The position numbers and the translations under genes are program-made. The notes beneath the pieces are model-generated. The model saw only the letters and a program-made list of their open reading frames with translations. It was not told where the DNA came from and ran no database searches. Positions 7,834 to 16,491 of a stretch of 64,000 bases of DNA are shown here, piece by piece. Every line of letters starts with the position of its first letter. Positions within the stretch are counted from its first letter, which is position 1. Location: contig NZ_LWUA01000221.1 in assembly GCF_005222955.1 (NCBI RefSeq), positions 1 to 64,000 of the forward strand, read 5' to 3'. The stretch is from Blastococcus sp. CCUG 61487. GTDB lineage: Bacteria > Actinomycetota > Actinomycetes > Mycobacteriales > Geodermatophilaceae.

Positions 7834-7868
7834 TTGACTTTCGATAGGTCATCATCGACATTCGATAC
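7834..7868. promoter_or_regulatory. Divergent promoter/operator with two TTCGATA repeats
   Basis: This is a small AT-richer island in otherwise very GC-rich DNA. TTGACT at 7834-7839 resembles a -35 box. TTCGATA occurs at 7840-7846 and again at 7861-7867, 21 bp apart, i.e. two helical turns. CCTAT/ATAGG form an additional inverted pair. The second repeat abuts the ATG at 7869, so that gene may be leaderless or translated from a very short leader. The HTH protein encoded two genes downstream is the obvious candidate ligand (inference). Confidence 0.45.
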
Positions 7869-8348
7869 ATGCTCGAAGTCCGACGGGTCGTCGTCCCTCT
7901 CCGCGTCTTCCTGGTGCTGCTGTTCGCCCTGCTGGTGATGCTGCAGACGTTCTCGCTGCCAGGGCAGTTCGCGCACATGGCCGAGGAGTCACCCGAGGAC
8001 GCCCACCTCCGCTGGCCGCTGACGGCGCTGGCGGTGTTCTGGGTGCTGTGCGTGCAGGTCGTCGTCGTCTGCACCTGGCGGCTGCTCACGCTGGTGCAGC
8101 GCGACGAGATCTTCAGCGCCGGGGCGCTGCGCTGGGTCGACGGGATCGTCGCCGCGATCGCCGCCGCCTGGGTGGTGCTCGTGGGGGTGTTCCTCCTCGT
8201 CGGCTTCACCGCCGACGACCCCGGGCTGCCGCTGCTGCTCTTCCTGGTCGTGCTGGTCGGCGCGGTGCTCGGGCTGCTCATGGTGGTGATGCGGGCGCTG
8301 CTCCGGCAGGCCACGACGCTGCGCACCGACATGGAAGCGGTCATCTGA
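7869..8348 (+). CDS. DUF2975 four-helix membrane protein
   Basis: A 159-residue membrane protein with four predicted helices (about residues 8-28, 50-75, 98-120 and 124-148). The arrangement matches DUF2975. Such proteins are regularly encoded directly upstream of a small Cro/CI-type HTH protein, and that is seen here with a 1-bp overlap. The function is not established. By analogy with other membrane-protein/HTH pairs, a membrane-linked control of the regulator is conceivable. No Shine-Dalgarno is visible before the ATG. Confidence 0.75.
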   Translation: MLEVRRVVVPLRVFLVLLFALLVMLQTFSLPGQFAHMAEESPEDAHLRWPLTALAVFWVLCVQVVVVCTWRLLTLVQRDEIFSAGALRWVDGIVAAIAAAWVVLVGVFLLVGFTADDPGLPLLLFLVVLVGAVLGLLMVVMRALLRQATTLRTDMEAVI

Positions 8349-8599
8349 TGCCGATCGTCGTGCGCATCGACGTGGAACTGGCCAAGCGGAAGATGAGCGT
8401 CGGGGAGTTCGCCGAGCGGATCGGCCTGACGCCGGCCAACGTCGCCGTCCTGAAGAACGGGCGGGCCAAGGCGGTGCGCTTCAGCACGCTCGAGGCCATG
8501 TGCCGGGTGCTGGAGTGCCAGCCCGGCGACCTGCTGGAGTGGGTGGACGACGAACCCGCGACAGAGGGCGCGGATGTGCACTTCTCCCGGCAGGAATGA
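8348..8599 (+). CDS. Small Cro/CI-type HTH regulator (YozG-like)
   Basis: An 83-residue DNA-binding protein. The helix-turn-helix is MSVGEFAERIGLTPANVAVL plus KNGRAKAVRF. It is followed by STLEAMCRVLECQPGDLLEW, the diagnostic end of the HTH_26/YozG group. ATG overlaps the stop of the DUF2975 gene (TGATG), so translation is coupled. Likely an autoregulator of its own operon through the repeats upstream of the pair. Confidence 0.85.
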   Translation: MPIVVRIDVELAKRKMSVGEFAERIGLTPANVAVLKNGRAKAVRFSTLEAMCRVLECQPGDLLEWVDDEPATEGADVHFSRQE

Positions 8600-8638
8600 C
8601 GCATCCGCGCACACTGTCGACGGTGCCGGCCGAGCGAG

Positions 8639-8726
8639 CGGAGGGCGTGGGATTCGAACCCACGAGGAGCTGTGAACTCCTAGCGGTTTTCAAGACCGCC
8701 GCCATCGGCCACTAGGCGAGCCCTCC
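8639..8726 (-). tRNA. tRNA-Ser (anticodon TGA)
   Basis: On the minus strand GGAGGGC at the 5' end pairs with GCCCTCC at the 3' end, with a G discriminator. The anticodon stem GCGGT/ACCGC encloses CTTGAAA, giving anticodon TGA. A long variable arm (AGGAGTTCACAGCTCCT) is typical of a class II tRNA, and the T-loop GGTTCGAATCC is intact. The 88-nt length fits tRNA-Ser. CCA is not encoded. It sits between the HTH gene and a thioesterase gene. Confidence 0.95.
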
Positions 8727-8773
8727 TGGCCCTCGCACTCTAGGCGTCAGCCCAGCCCGCTCGTGCCCGCCCG

Positions 8774-9601
8774 TCACACTTCCTTCACCGAGAGCGGCGC
8801 GCCGCTCGGGCCGCGGACCAGGATGCTCTGGGCGCAGGAGCCGAGGGGCCCCGCGTCGTCGTAGAGGTGGGCGCTGCTGGTGCCGGCGCCGAGCGAGCCG
8901 GTGTGGGCGGTCGTCCGGAGGCCCAGCCAGCTGCCCGACATGGGCCGGAAGGTGTTGATCGTCGTGTCGGCGTTGATCGCGTAGACGGTGCGGGCCGGCG
9001 GGGGTCCTCCCCGGGCGTTGCGGGCGAGGTGGGGCGTCGCGTAGGTCCAGTCCGCGATGGCGGCGACCGTGACGAAGCTGGAGGTCTCCTCCCCCTCCAC
9101 GACCGGCGCGGTGAGCCGGAACCACACGACGTCGCCGTCGACGTGGACGTCGATGGCGTGGTGGAAGCCCGGCCGCTCGGGGCCCGCCTTGGTGAAGGGC
9201 GACTCGCCGACGTGGTCGGGCGCCGGAGGGAGCGGGTGCTCCGCGGCCTCGGGCTCGTCGACGGCGAGGTCGGCCGTCCGCATCCGGAGCGCGGTGCCCC
9301 GGACGAACAGCTCGTCGTCGGCGTACATGGCGATGTCCACGAAGTCGATGTTCTTCCCGCCTCGGGCGGTCGCCGTCTCGACCCGGAGGGGGGCCATCGG
9401 CGCGGCCCGCATCATGTCGACGGTCAGCCGGACGACCTGGCGGTCCACCGTGCTGGGGTGGCGCTCGGCGGCGCGGCCCATGGCGGCGAGCATGGCGCTG
9501 CCGTGCAGCGTGCCGGGGTACCAGGGTCCCGTCGTCAGCGGCCCGGGGACGAGGAGGTCGCCGTCCCGGCGGAACAGGGCCTCGGCACCGGGGTTCACCA
9601 C
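8774..9601 (-). CDS. Acyl-CoA thioesterase, TesB-like double hot-dog
   Basis: A 275-residue protein laid out as two hot-dog halves. The first half has WYPGTLHGSAMLAAMGRAAE and VVRLTVDMMRAAPMAPLRVE. The second half ends with TVYAINADTTINTFRP, GSWLGLRTTAHTGSLGAGTS and YDDAGPLGSCAQSILV, motifs of the TesB/4HBT_3-type thioesterases that cleave acyl-CoA to free acid and CoA. Substrate chain length cannot be judged. It ends close to the GGDEF-EAL gene upstream (32-bp gap, same strand), so the two might be co-transcribed. Confidence 0.75.
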   Translation of the reverse strand: MVNPGAEALFRRDGDLLVPGPLTTGPWYPGTLHGSAMLAAMGRAAERHPSTVDRQVVRLTVDMMRAAPMAPLRVETATARGGKNIDFVDIAMYADDELFVRGTALRMRTADLAVDEPEAAEHPLPPAPDHVGESPFTKAGPERPGFHHAIDVHVDGDVVWFRLTAPVVEGEETSSFVTVAAIADWTYATPHLARNARGGPPPARTVYAINADTTINTFRPMSGSWLGLRTTAHTGSLGAGTSSAHLYDDAGPLGSCAQSILVRGPSGAPLSVKEV

Positions 9602-9633
9602 CGGGTCAGCCTAGGTGGTCGGCCCGGACGCCC

Positions 9634-12285
9634 TCATGACGACGGTGCGACGGCGTCCCGGCGCGCGCACGCGGCCGCCTCGGCGGGCAGCGGCCGCGAC
9701 AGCAGGTAGCCCTGGGCGAAGTCGCAGTTCTCGGTGCGCAGCCACTCGAGCTGCTCCGGCTCCTCGACGCCCTCGGCCACCACGGTGAGCCCGAAGGTGT
9801 GCGCCGCGCGGATGATCAGCGCCACCAGCTCGGCCTGGCCCGGAGCAGCGGAGGAGATGAAGCTGCGGTCGATCTTCAGCGTGTCCACCGGCATGCCCGC
9901 GAGCTGGCCGATCGAGGTGTAGCCGGTGCCGAAGTCGTCGAGCGCGATCGTGACGCCGAGGGCGCGCAGCGCGGCCAGGTGGCCGAAGGCGGCGGGCTCG
10001 TTGACGAGCACCGTCTCGGTCACCTCGAGGATCAGCAGCTCCGCGGGCAGGCCGGAGGCGGCGAGGGCGTCGGTGACGTCCTCGACCACCCGCGGATCGG
10101 CGAGGTGCCGGCCGGAGATGTTCACCGCGACGGTGAAGTCCCGGCCGTCGCCCTCCTGCGCACGCCACTCGGCCACCTGACGGGTCGCCTCGTGCAGCAC
10201 CCAGCGGTCCAGGTCGCAGATCAACCGGCTGGCCTCGGCGACCGGGATGAAGTCGTTCGGCGGCACCAGGCCGACGCCGGGGCGGTTCCAGCGCACCAGC
10301 GCCTCGTAGCCCTCGAGCCGGCCCGTGCCCAGCTCGACGACCGGCTGGTAGTGGACCTGCAGCTCGCCATCGGCCAGACCCGCGACGAGCGCGGCCTCGA
10401 GCTCGGCGTGGGCGTGCAGCTGGGTGCGCAGCGCCTCGTCGAAGAGCTCGGCGCGACCGCGGCCGCCCGCCTTCGCGCGGTACGCGGCGGTGTCGGCCTC
10501 GGCGAACAGGGCGTCGGCGTCGACGGCGGCGTCCCTGTCGACGGCGATGCCGACGCTGGCGCCCACCCGGAGCTCCCGGCCGCCGTCGACGATCGGCGCG
10601 CTGACCGCCGCGATGAGCCGGTCGGCGAGGTCGAGCAGTTCGCGCTCGCCCGCCGTCCGCTCGACGAGGACGACGAACTCGTCCCCGCCCAGCCGGCACA
10701 CGACGTCACCCGGGCGCAGCGCGGCGCGCAGCCGCCCGGCCACCTCCTGCAGCACCACGTCACCCGTGGCGTGCCCGTGCCTGTCGTTGACCGCCTTGAA
10801 CCCGTCCAGGTCGACGAACAGCAGGCCGGTCATGTCGCCCGAGCGGCGGGCGCGGTGCAGCGCCGCGGTGACCAGGATCCGGGCCTGGGCGCGGTTGGGG
10901 AGCTCGGTGAGCGGGTCGTGCGCGGCCTGGTGGGCGAGCGCGGCCTGCAGCTGCTCGCGCTGGCGGACCGACTCCACGAGCTGCTCCACCGAGGCGTGCA
11001 ATAGCTCACCCAGCGGGCCGGGCAGCGCCTCGGCCAGCACGGGGGCCGACAGGTCACCGCGGGTCACCGCACCGGCCTGGGCCTGAATGCGGCGCAGACC
11101 GGCGACTGTCGCCGCGAGCGCCGCGGAGACGGTGCGCGCCTCGCGCGGTCCGCCACCGGTGATGTCGACCAGCTGTCCGTGGCTGATCTGCTCGGCCTGG
11201 TCGGCGAGCTGCCCGAGCGCCCGGGAGACGGCGCGTCCCACGAGGACGGCGCCGGCCACCGAGGCGAGCACCAGGCCGACGGCGACGGCGAGGAGCAGGT
11301 CCCGGCGCTGGTTGGCGGCGTCCCGGTCGGCGGCCGACAGCGACTGCGCGGAGTCGACCGCCGCATCGAGCAGGTCGGTCAGGGCGGCGTCCCGCTCCAT
11401 GGTCTGCGCGACGAGCGTGATCAGGTCCAGGACCGGCATCGGACCGGTGGCCGTTCCGTCGTCGTACGCGTCCAGCACGGTGTCGATCGCCACCATGTCC
11501 GGCGAGGCGGCCAGCTCCTGCCACTGCTGCTGCAGGGAGGGTTGGGAGAGGTCGGCCAGCTGCTGCTGCGCGGCCAGGTACGTCCGCCAGCTGGCCTGCC
11601 AGTCCGGCGACTCGACCGAGGCGGAGCCGATGAGCTGGCCGGCGACGAACTCAGGCACGACCCGGCTGGCGATCGTGGCGGTGTCGGCGATGAGCTGGAC
11701 GTCCTCGGCGGCCGCCCGCGTCTCGGCCGGCGCCTCCTCCGACCCGGTGTTCCGCGTCGCGGCACGCTGCTCGTCGGCGAGGTCGTCGGCCAGCCGCCAG
11801 AAGTCGGCGTAGATCTGCCCGATGTCCGGGTCGCCGCCGTCCACGGCGGCACGCAGCACCGTGAGCCGCCGCTGGACCTCTCTGGCGGTGTCCTCGCCGT
11901 CGGCGACGGCGGTCAGCCGGCGGAGCGCCTCGTCGGTGACGGCGCGGCTGTCGACCATCACCCCCTCGGCCAGACCTCGCTGGTCGAGCAGGGCGTCGGT
12001 GTCCGACGACCGCATGGTGCCGCTGGCCGTCGCGTTGATGACGGCGAGGGAGAGGGAGGGGACGATCTCGCGGACCACCGCGCTGCGGGTGGCGTGCAGG
12101 CGGGAGAGGCTGCCGATCGCGGCCTCCGACCGCACGGCGACCTGCGACTCCTGCACGGCGACGCGCACGATCGCCGTCGTCAGTGCGACGACACCGACGA
12201 GGGGCACGAGCACCAGGGCCGTGTGGTACGCCCACAGCGGGATGCCGCGCCGTCGTCGGGTCGCAGGCCCCCGCTTGGTCCGCAT
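9634..12285 (-). CDS. Membrane GGDEF-EAL protein (diguanylate cyclase/phosphodiesterase)
   Basis: An 883-residue protein. It has a membrane helix at about 18-40, a helical extracytoplasmic sensor of about 280 residues, a second helix at about 330-355, and a HAMP-like linker. The GGDEF domain has RLGGDEFVVL near residue 531, preceded five residues earlier by RPGD, an intact RxxD inhibitory site. The EAL domain has YEALVRW near 660, VNIS, EVTETV, DDFGTGYTS, KIDRSF, AEGVEE and AQGYLLSRPL, so all metal and catalytic residues appear present. It could make or degrade c-di-GMP; sequence alone does not say which activity dominates. Repeat R1 lies upstream. Confidence 0.92.
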   Translation of the reverse strand: MRTKRGPATRRRRGIPLWAYHTALVLVPLVGVVALTTAIVRVAVQESQVAVRSEAAIGSLSRLHATRSAVVREIVPSLSLAVINATASGTMRSSDTDALLDQRGLAEGVMVDSRAVTDEALRRLTAVADGEDTAREVQRRLTVLRAAVDGGDPDIGQIYADFWRLADDLADEQRAATRNTGSEEAPAETRAAAEDVQLIADTATIASRVVPEFVAGQLIGSASVESPDWQASWRTYLAAQQQLADLSQPSLQQQWQELAASPDMVAIDTVLDAYDDGTATGPMPVLDLITLVAQTMERDAALTDLLDAAVDSAQSLSAADRDAANQRRDLLLAVAVGLVLASVAGAVLVGRAVSRALGQLADQAEQISHGQLVDITGGGPREARTVSAALAATVAGLRRIQAQAGAVTRGDLSAPVLAEALPGPLGELLHASVEQLVESVRQREQLQAALAHQAAHDPLTELPNRAQARILVTAALHRARRSGDMTGLLFVDLDGFKAVNDRHGHATGDVVLQEVAGRLRAALRPGDVVCRLGGDEFVVLVERTAGERELLDLADRLIAAVSAPIVDGGRELRVGASVGIAVDRDAAVDADALFAEADTAAYRAKAGGRGRAELFDEALRTQLHAHAELEAALVAGLADGELQVHYQPVVELGTGRLEGYEALVRWNRPGVGLVPPNDFIPVAEASRLICDLDRWVLHEATRQVAEWRAQEGDGRDFTVAVNISGRHLADPRVVEDVTDALAASGLPAELLILEVTETVLVNEPAAFGHLAALRALGVTIALDDFGTGYTSIGQLAGMPVDTLKIDRSFISSAAPGQAELVALIIRAAHTFGLTVVAEGVEEPEQLEWLRTENCDFAQGYLLSRPLPAEAAACARRDAVAPSS

Positions 12286-12367
12286 GCCCCGTCAGTCGGC
12301 GCGTGGGCCGGCGTCCTTGAACGCGATCTCCCTCCTTGGAGCGACACCGGCGGAGGGGGGCGGCGAC

Positions 12368-12445
12368 GATCAGGGAACCTGATCCGAGCGCCTCCTCCCT
12401 CGCGGTGGGCGGTGAGGGAGGACGCTCGGAGGTGAGGGAGGACGG
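12368..12445 (+). repeat. Mosaic repeat family R, locus R1
   Basis: A GATCAGGGAACCTGATC palindrome (12368-12384) is followed by CCTCCCTC and then GAGGGAGGAC twice. It is intergenic, between the GGDEF-EAL gene start and the end of the ABC-transporter operon. Same architecture as the loci at 37994, 39491, 40058, 47070 and 48240. Confidence 0.8.
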
Positions 12446-12449
12446 CGGT

Positions 12450-13481
12450 TCAGGGCTCCGCGGTCACGCCCTCGGGGGTGCGGGTCACCGGCGTGCCGAC
12501 GACGCCGTGCAGGTGGCACGCCGCCTGCTGCCCCGGCGCCCCCACCGGCTGCAGCGCGGGATCGACGTCGTCGCACGGCTCGAAGACGTACGGGCAGCGG
12601 GTGCGGAACCGGCACCCGCTCGGGACGGCGGACGGCGAGGGGACGTCGCCGGTGAGCACCGTCCGCTGCCGCTCCCGCTCCAACGCGGGGTGCGGCACGG
12701 GCACCGCCGAGAGCAGCGCCTGCGTGTACGGCATCTGCGGATCGCTGCCGACCGCCGCGGCGGGGCCGATCTCGACGATGCGCCCGAGGTACATCACGGC
12801 GATCCGGTCGGCGATGTAGCGCACCGCCGACAGGTCGTGCGAGATGAACAGCAGGGTGAGCCCGAGCCGGTCCTGCAGCCGGCGCAGCAGGTTGAGCACC
12901 TGCGCCTGCACGCTCACGTCCAGCGACGCGATCGCCTCGTCGCAGACCAGGAAGTCCGGCTCCCCGGCCAGCGCGCGGGCGATGCCGACCCGCTGCCGCT
13001 GCCCTCCGGAGAACTCGTGCGGGTACCGGGCCGCCACCCCCGCGTCCAGCCCCACCAGCTCCAGCAGCTCGCCGATCCGGGCGGCCTTCTCGCGGCCCTT
13101 CCGCAGCCCGTGCACCTCCAGCGGCTCGCCCACCGTCTGCGCGACGGTGCGCCGCGGGTCCAGCGACGCGAACGGGTCCTGGAACACCATCCCGGCCCGG
13201 CGCCGCAGCTCCTTGAGCCGCCGGCCGTCCAGCCCGGTGATGTCGGTGCCGTCGAAGGAGATCGAGCCGCCGGTCGCGGGCACCAACCGAAGCAGCGCGT
13301 TGCCGAGCGTCGACTTCCCGCAGCCGGACTCGCCCACCAGCCCCAGCGTCTCGCCGCGGCGGATGTCCAGGTCCACGCCGTCGACGGCGCGCAGCACGCC
13401 GCCGGCCTTCTTCCGCACCCCGCGCCCGCCGGTCGGGAAGTGCACCTCCAGACCCCGGGCGGAGACCAGCACGTCATGCAT
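12450..13481 (-). CDS. Oligopeptide/dipeptide ABC transporter ATP-binding protein (OppF/DppF type)
   Basis: A 343-residue ATPase. The Walker A motif is GESGCGKST near residue 50. The Q-loop is VFQDPFASLDPR. The ABC signature FSGGQRQRVGIARAL is near 160, followed by Walker B LVCDEAIASLD. The C-terminal oligo_HPY region has CRFRTRCPYVFEPCDD, the cysteine pattern of the family's 4Fe-4S-like or structural motif. It powers the permease encoded upstream. ATG at 13481 overlaps the end of the OppD gene by 8 bp. Last gene of the leftward operon. Confidence 0.93.
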   Translation of the reverse strand: MHDVLVSARGLEVHFPTGGRGVRKKAGGVLRAVDGVDLDIRRGETLGLVGESGCGKSTLGNALLRLVPATGGSISFDGTDITGLDGRRLKELRRRAGMVFQDPFASLDPRRTVAQTVGEPLEVHGLRKGREKAARIGELLELVGLDAGVAARYPHEFSGGQRQRVGIARALAGEPDFLVCDEAIASLDVSVQAQVLNLLRRLQDRLGLTLLFISHDLSAVRYIADRIAVMYLGRIVEIGPAAAVGSDPQMPYTQALLSAVPVPHPALERERQRTVLTGDVPSPSAVPSGCRFRTRCPYVFEPCDDVDPALQPVGAPGQQAACHLHGVVGTPVTRTPEGVTAEP

Positions 13482-14538
13482 GGCCGCCCCCGCGGGGACT
13501 TTCGGTACCGAAAGCCTCAAGGCCTTCGGTACCGAGAGTCCCCTCGGCGCACCAGGTCGCGGCGCGGTGGGGCAGCGCACCGGACGACGGGCCGATCGGC
13601 ACGAGGGGCGGCTGCTCGGTCTCGCAGCGGACGTCGCCACGCACCGGGCAGCGCGGCCAGAACACGCACCCCTCCGGCAGGTCGGTGGGTGCCGGCGGGA
13701 CGCCGGGCACCGTCGCCAGCTCGGGCAGCGAGCCGTCGGGCAGGGGGCGCGCGAGATCGGGCAGCGCGCCCAGCAGCCCGCGGGTGTACGGGTGCGCCGG
13801 GTGCTCCAGGACGTCGTCCACCGTGCCGTCCTCGACGCAGCGGCCGCCGTACATCACCAGCACCCGGTCGGCGATGCCCGCGACCACCCCCAGGTCGTGG
13901 GTGATCCAGATGACGCCGGTCCCCCGCTCCTGCTTGAGCTTCTCGACCAGGTCGATGATCTGCGCCTGCACGGTGACGTCCAGCGCCGTCGTCGCCTCGT
14001 CGGCGATGAGCAGTTCCGGTGAGTTCGACAGCGCGATGGCGATGATGACCCGCTGCCGCATGCCGCCGGACAGCTCGTGCGGATACCGGTCCAGCGCCCC
14101 CTCCGGGTCGGGCAGGCCCACCTCGCCGAGCAGCTCGGCGGCCCGCCGGCGGGCGGTGGCCTTGTCGACGTCGCCGTGCGCGCGGATGCCCTCGACCAGC
14201 TGGCGGCCGACGGTGAGCACCGGGTTGAGCGAGGTCATCGGGTCCTGGAAGACCATGCCCGCCCCGGCTCCGCGCACCTCCCGCAGCCGGGCAGGCTTCA
14301 TGGTGAGCAGGTCCTCGCCCTGCAGCAGCGCCCGGCCGGTCACCGTCGCGATCCGCGCCGGCAGCAGCCCGAGCAGGGCCAGCACCGAGACGCTCTTGCC
14401 GCTGCCGGACTCCCCGACGACGGCGACCGTCTCGCCGGGCCCGACGCTGTAGGACAGCCCGTTGACGACGTCGGCCGGTCCCCGCGGGGTCCGCAGCCGC
14501 ACCCGCAGGTCCTCGACCTCCAGCACCGGCCGGGTCAC
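13474..14538 (-). CDS. Oligopeptide/dipeptide ABC transporter ATP-binding protein (OppD/DppD type)
   Basis: A 354-residue ATPase paired with the OppF-type subunit. It has Walker A GESGSGKSVS, VFQDPMTSLNPV, signature LSGGMRQRVIIAIAL, Walker B LLIADEATTALD, and the C-terminal CVFWPRCP motif. GTG at 14538 overlaps the permease stop by 4 bp. The last ~25 codons are unusual: they contain a 22-bp imperfect inverted repeat (13495-13542) that encodes a Gly-Thr-Glu-rich tail and falls just ahead of the next gene's start codon. Confidence 0.93.
   Translation of the reverse strand: MTRPVLEVEDLRVRLRTPRGPADVVNGLSYSVGPGETVAVVGESGSGKSVSVLALLGLLPARIATVTGRALLQGEDLLTMKPARLREVRGAGAGMVFQDPMTSLNPVLTVGRQLVEGIRAHGDVDKATARRRAAELLGEVGLPDPEGALDRYPHELSGGMRQRVIIAIALSNSPELLIADEATTALDVTVQAQIIDLVEKLKQERGTGVIWITHDLGVVAGIADRVLVMYGGRCVEDGTVDDVLEHPAHPYTRGLLGALPDLARPLPDGSLPELATVPGVPPAPTDLPEGCVFWPRCPVRGDVRCETEQPPLVPIGPSSGALPHRAATWCAEGTLGTEGLEAFGTESPRGGGHA
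13495..13542. repeat. Inverted repeat with paired CGGTACCG palindromes at the OppD/OppF junction
   Basis: Positions 13495-13516 and 13521-13542 are complementary at 20 of 22 positions with a 4-nt loop. Each arm carries the self-palindrome CGGTACCG. In the mRNA this hairpin would lie within the end of the oppD-type reading frame and immediately upstream of the oppF-type start at 13481. It could therefore affect coupling or relative expression (inference). Confidence 0.6.
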
Positions 14539-15533
14539 CGGCCACCTCCCGCCATGAGCGTCCGCTGCCGCGGGTCGAGCACGTCGCGCAGCCCGTCGCC
14601 GAGCAGGTTGAAGCAGAGCACGGTCAGGAAGATCGCCATCCCGGGGAAGAACGCCAGCCACCAGGCGTCCTGGATGAAGGCGCGGCCCTCGGCGAGCATC
14701 CGCCCCCACGAGGGGTTCGGCGGCTGGGTGCCCAGGCCGAGGAAGGACAGCGCCGCCTCGGCCAGCACGGCGAACGCGAGGCTGATCGAGGTCTGCACGA
14801 TGATCGGCGGCGCGGCGTTGGGCAGCACGTGCCGGGTGATCAGCCGGAAGTCCGAGGCGCCCACCGAGCGGGAGGCCCGGACGTACACCTCCTCCCGGAC
14901 GGCGAGCACGCTGGCCCGCGTCACCCGGGCGAAGATCGGGATGTAGACGATGCCGATCGCCATCGCGGTGTTGCCCGAGCCCGGCCCGCGGACGGCGAGG
15001 ATCGCGATCGCCAGCAGCACCGCCGGGAACGCGAAGAACATGTCCATGACCCGCATGAGGACGTCGTCGACCCAGCGCCCGTAGTACCCGGCGAGCAGCC
15101 CGATCAGCGTCCCGATGACCAGCGCGATGGCGACGGCGAGGAACCCGACCCGCAGCGAGACCCCGGCGCCCAGGATCACCCGGGACAGGATGTCGCGGCC
15201 GAGGTCGTCGGTGCCGAACGGGTGCTCCCAGCTCGGCGGCTGCAGCCGGTCGGGGACCGAGGTGACGTTCGGCCCCTGCGGCGCGAGCGCCTCGTCGAAG
15301 ATCGACATCAGCACGATCCCGATCAGCACCATGGCGGCGACGGCGGCCGTCGGGTTGCGCGCCAGCAGGCCGAGCGTCTCCCGCCAGCGCGGGCGGGCCG
15401 GGCGCAGCGTCGTCGGCCCTCCCGAGGGGCCCATTTCGTGCTCGTGGCCCTGGAGGGGGCCGGTGCGGGAGTCCTTCGCGTCGCCCTGCGCGGCGACCGG
15501 GGTGTCCGGCGGGGGCAGCGGCTGGCCGGTCAT
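14535..15533 (-). CDS. ABC transporter permease (OppC/DppC type)
   Basis: A 332-residue inner-membrane subunit with a charged N-terminal extension of about 50 residues, then six predicted helices. The first is LLARNPTAAVAAMVLIGIVL. The binding-protein-dependent transport signature is in the cytoplasmic loop around VRASRSVGASDFRLITRHVL, which contacts the ATPases. The DppC-type PFGTDDLGRDILSRVI motif after helix 1 is present. Overlaps the OppD-type gene by 4 bp and lies 16 bp after the OppB-type gene. Confidence 0.93.
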   Translation of the reverse strand: MTGQPLPPPDTPVAAQGDAKDSRTGPLQGHEHEMGPSGGPTTLRPARPRWRETLGLLARNPTAAVAAMVLIGIVLMSIFDEALAPQGPNVTSVPDRLQPPSWEHPFGTDDLGRDILSRVILGAGVSLRVGFLAVAIALVIGTLIGLLAGYYGRWVDDVLMRVMDMFFAFPAVLLAIAILAVRGPGSGNTAMAIGIVYIPIFARVTRASVLAVREEVYVRASRSVGASDFRLITRHVLPNAAPPIIVQTSISLAFAVLAEAALSFLGLGTQPPNPSWGRMLAEGRAFIQDAWWLAFFPGMAIFLTVLCFNLLGDGLRDVLDPRQRTLMAGGGR

Positions 15534-15549
15534 CGCAGCAGGCCCGATG

Positions 15550-16491
15550 TCATCGCCGGATCCTCGGGTCGATCGCGGTGTACAGCAGGTCGACGACCAG
15601 GTTGATCACCAGGAAGACGACGGCGAACAGCAGGATCGCCCCCTGCAGCACCGGGTAGTCGCGGGCCTGGACCGCCTGCAGGGCGAGCTGCCCCAGCCCC
15701 GGCCAGGCGAAGACGATCTCCACGACGACCACCCCGGACAGCAGGTAGGCCAGTTGCACGCCGGTGACTGTCACCAGCGGCAGCAGCGCGTTGCGCAGCA
15801 CGTGCCAGCCGAACACCTGCCGCTGCGGCAACCCCTTCGCCTGCGCCGTCCGCACGTGGTCGGAGCCCAGCGCCTCCAGGACGCTGGACCTGACGAACCT
15901 GGTGATCACCGAGCCGGAGACCAGCCCGGTCACCAGCGCCGGCATGACGAGCCGCTGCAGCCAGCCCAGCGGGTCCTCGCCGAGCGGCACGTAGCCGCCC
16001 GACGGCAGCCAGCCCAGCGTCCCGGCGAAGACCAGGATGAGCACGATCGCCATCCAGAAGTCGGGCACCGAGATGCCGAACTGGCTGATCACCGTGGCGA
16101 ACCTGTCGACCAGGGAACGCGGCCGCAGCGCCGAGATCGTGCCGAGCGGGATGGCGATGAGCAGCGCCACGAGGATCGAGGCGAAGGCCAGGGCGAGGGT
16201 GGCCGGCAGTCGCTCGGCGATGAGCGAGGTGACGGTGTCCCCGCTGCGGAAGCTCACGCCGAGGTCGCCGGTCAGCGCCCCACCCAGCCAGCTGAAGAAC
16301 TGCGTGATCAGCGGCTGGTCGAGCCCGGAGCGCTCGCGCAGCGCGTCGTAGGTCTCCTGGTTGAACCGGGTGCCCAGCGCGAGCCGCACCGGATCGCCCG
16401 GCACGAGGTGCACCAGGGCGAAGACGATGACGCTGACCCCCGCCAGCACCACCACCGATTGGCCGGTGCGGCGGAGGAGGTACCCGGTCAG
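15550..16491 (-). CDS. ABC transporter permease (OppB/DppB type), CTG start
   Basis: A 313-residue six-helix permease. The N-terminus TGYLLRRTGQSVVVLAGVSV followed by HLVPGDPV is the standard DppB beginning. The EAA-type loop is AQAKGLPQRQVFGWHVLRNA. In this frame there is no ATG, GTG or TTG at the expected position. A CTG at 16491-16489 fits both the protein start and a 4-bp CTGA overlap with the upstream binding-protein gene, so I take CTG with translational coupling. A later GTG (within QSVVV) would cut into helix 1. Confidence 0.9.
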   Translation of the reverse strand: MTGYLLRRTGQSVVVLAGVSVIVFALVHLVPGDPVRLALGTRFNQETYDALRERSGLDQPLITQFFSWLGGALTGDLGVSFRSGDTVTSLIAERLPATLALAFASILVALLIAIPLGTISALRPRSLVDRFATVISQFGISVPDFWMAIVLILVFAGTLGWLPSGGYVPLGEDPLGWLQRLVMPALVTGLVSGSVITRFVRSSVLEALGSDHVRTAQAKGLPQRQVFGWHVLRNALLPLVTVTGVQLAYLLSGVVVVEIVFAWPGLGQLALQAVQARDYPVLQGAILLFAVVFLVINLVVDLLYTAIDPRIRR

